NCBI GenBank assembly: GCA_034434695.1
Contig: DAOTYY010000109.1
Location: 1 to 5,474, forward strand
DNA length: 5,474 bases
Source of the DNA: DYEC01 sp034434695
GTDB lineage: Bacteria > Chloroflexota > Anaerolineae > Anaerolineales > Anaerolineaceae
Direction: 5' to 3'
Below, piece after piece: positions 5,429 to 5,474 of the stretch. Each line of letters begins with the position of its first letter. The stretch's first letter is position 1. The translations under genes and the position numbers were made by a program. The notes under the pieces were generated by a model. It saw only the letters and a program-made list of their open reading frames with translations. It did not search any database and was not told the DNA's origin.

Positions 5429-5474
5429 ATGGACAGTTTACTCGTTTTATTCTGTGATGTCGATGATTTTTGCA
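5429..5474 (+). CDS. Transposase, first 15 codons (runs off the right edge)
   Basis: The visible peptide is MDSLLVLFCDVDDFC. A short leader, then LFCxVDDFC, is the start I associate with IS982-family DDE transposases, which catalyse cut-and-paste type movement of their element. The catalytic DDE residues lie outside the window, so activity cannot be judged. AGGAGA 6 nt upstream gives the start. It is oriented away from the lipoprotein gene. An IS4-related or other DDE family is the alternative; the assignment rests on a short motif plus the nearby repeat-like end. Confidence 0.6.
   Translation, partial: MDSLLVLFCDVDDFC

Larger units (their letters stand above)
5339..5474 (+). mobile_element. 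Left end of an insertion sequence, probably IS982 family (continues past the window)
   Basis: The stretch begins near GTTAACGTGAGTTCGGG, which has the look of a terminal inverted repeat, and leads within about 90 bp to the start of a transposase gene. It holds small dyads (GGAGA/TCTCC at 5360-5372; CAAAAG/CTTTTG at 5372-5391) that could be transposase-binding or translation-dampening structures. The left boundary is a guess: neither the partner repeat nor a target duplication can be checked because the other end is outside the window. Confidence 0.5.

Noticed and set aside
1..5474. CRISPR array, phage or defence system
   Set aside because: No regularly spaced direct repeats and no related genes; apart from the IS edge the content is housekeeping plus one lipoprotein.

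Overview
The window looks like a piece of bacterial chromosome of moderate GC content, with housekeeping translation genes on the left and a surface lipoprotein plus the edge of an insertion sequence on the right. Chloroflexota (Anaerolineae-like) is my best guess for the host. The guess rests on the lipoprotein architecture (beta-propeller plus C-terminal SH3-like domain with a GPVCTDGWVWWK motif) and on the general style of the EF-Tu N-terminus and the fused glycyl-tRNA synthetase. It is an inference; nothing here proves the phylum.

Left block, minus strand (1-620): a stable-RNA/translation operon reading right to left. A strong extended -10 promoter (592-620) drives tRNA-Thr(TGT), tRNA-Tyr(GTA), tRNA-Thr(GGT) and then tuf (EF-Tu), of which only the first 50 codons are in the window. 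The order matches the E. coli thrU-tyrU-glyT-thrT-tufB operon except that tRNA-Gly is absent. The spacers on both sides of tRNA-Tyr hold stem-loops, two of which are capped by the same GCAA tetraloop in the transcript. The Thr-Tyr spacer also contains a long near-perfect inverted repeat.

Centre, plus strand (697-3765): a divergent promoter sharing the 10-mer TGGTATAATC with the tRNA promoter drives one 1000-codon gene. It is a natural fusion of glycyl-tRNA synthetase alpha (GlyQ) and beta (GlyS) subunits. The two divergent units both feed translation: tRNAs and EF-Tu one way, an aminoacyl-tRNA synthetase the other.

Right block: convergent with glyQS, only 13 bp away, is a minus-strand gene for a 472-residue lipoprotein with seven propeller-like repeats and a C-terminal SH3-like domain. 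Its upstream region has its own extended -10 promoter. The last ~135 bp hold the left end of an insertion sequence and the first 15 codons of its transposase (MDSLLVLFCDVDDFC), probably IS982 family, reading out of the window.

I see no CRISPR, no phage gene and no defence system. The least explained element is the structured RNA around tRNA-Tyr.
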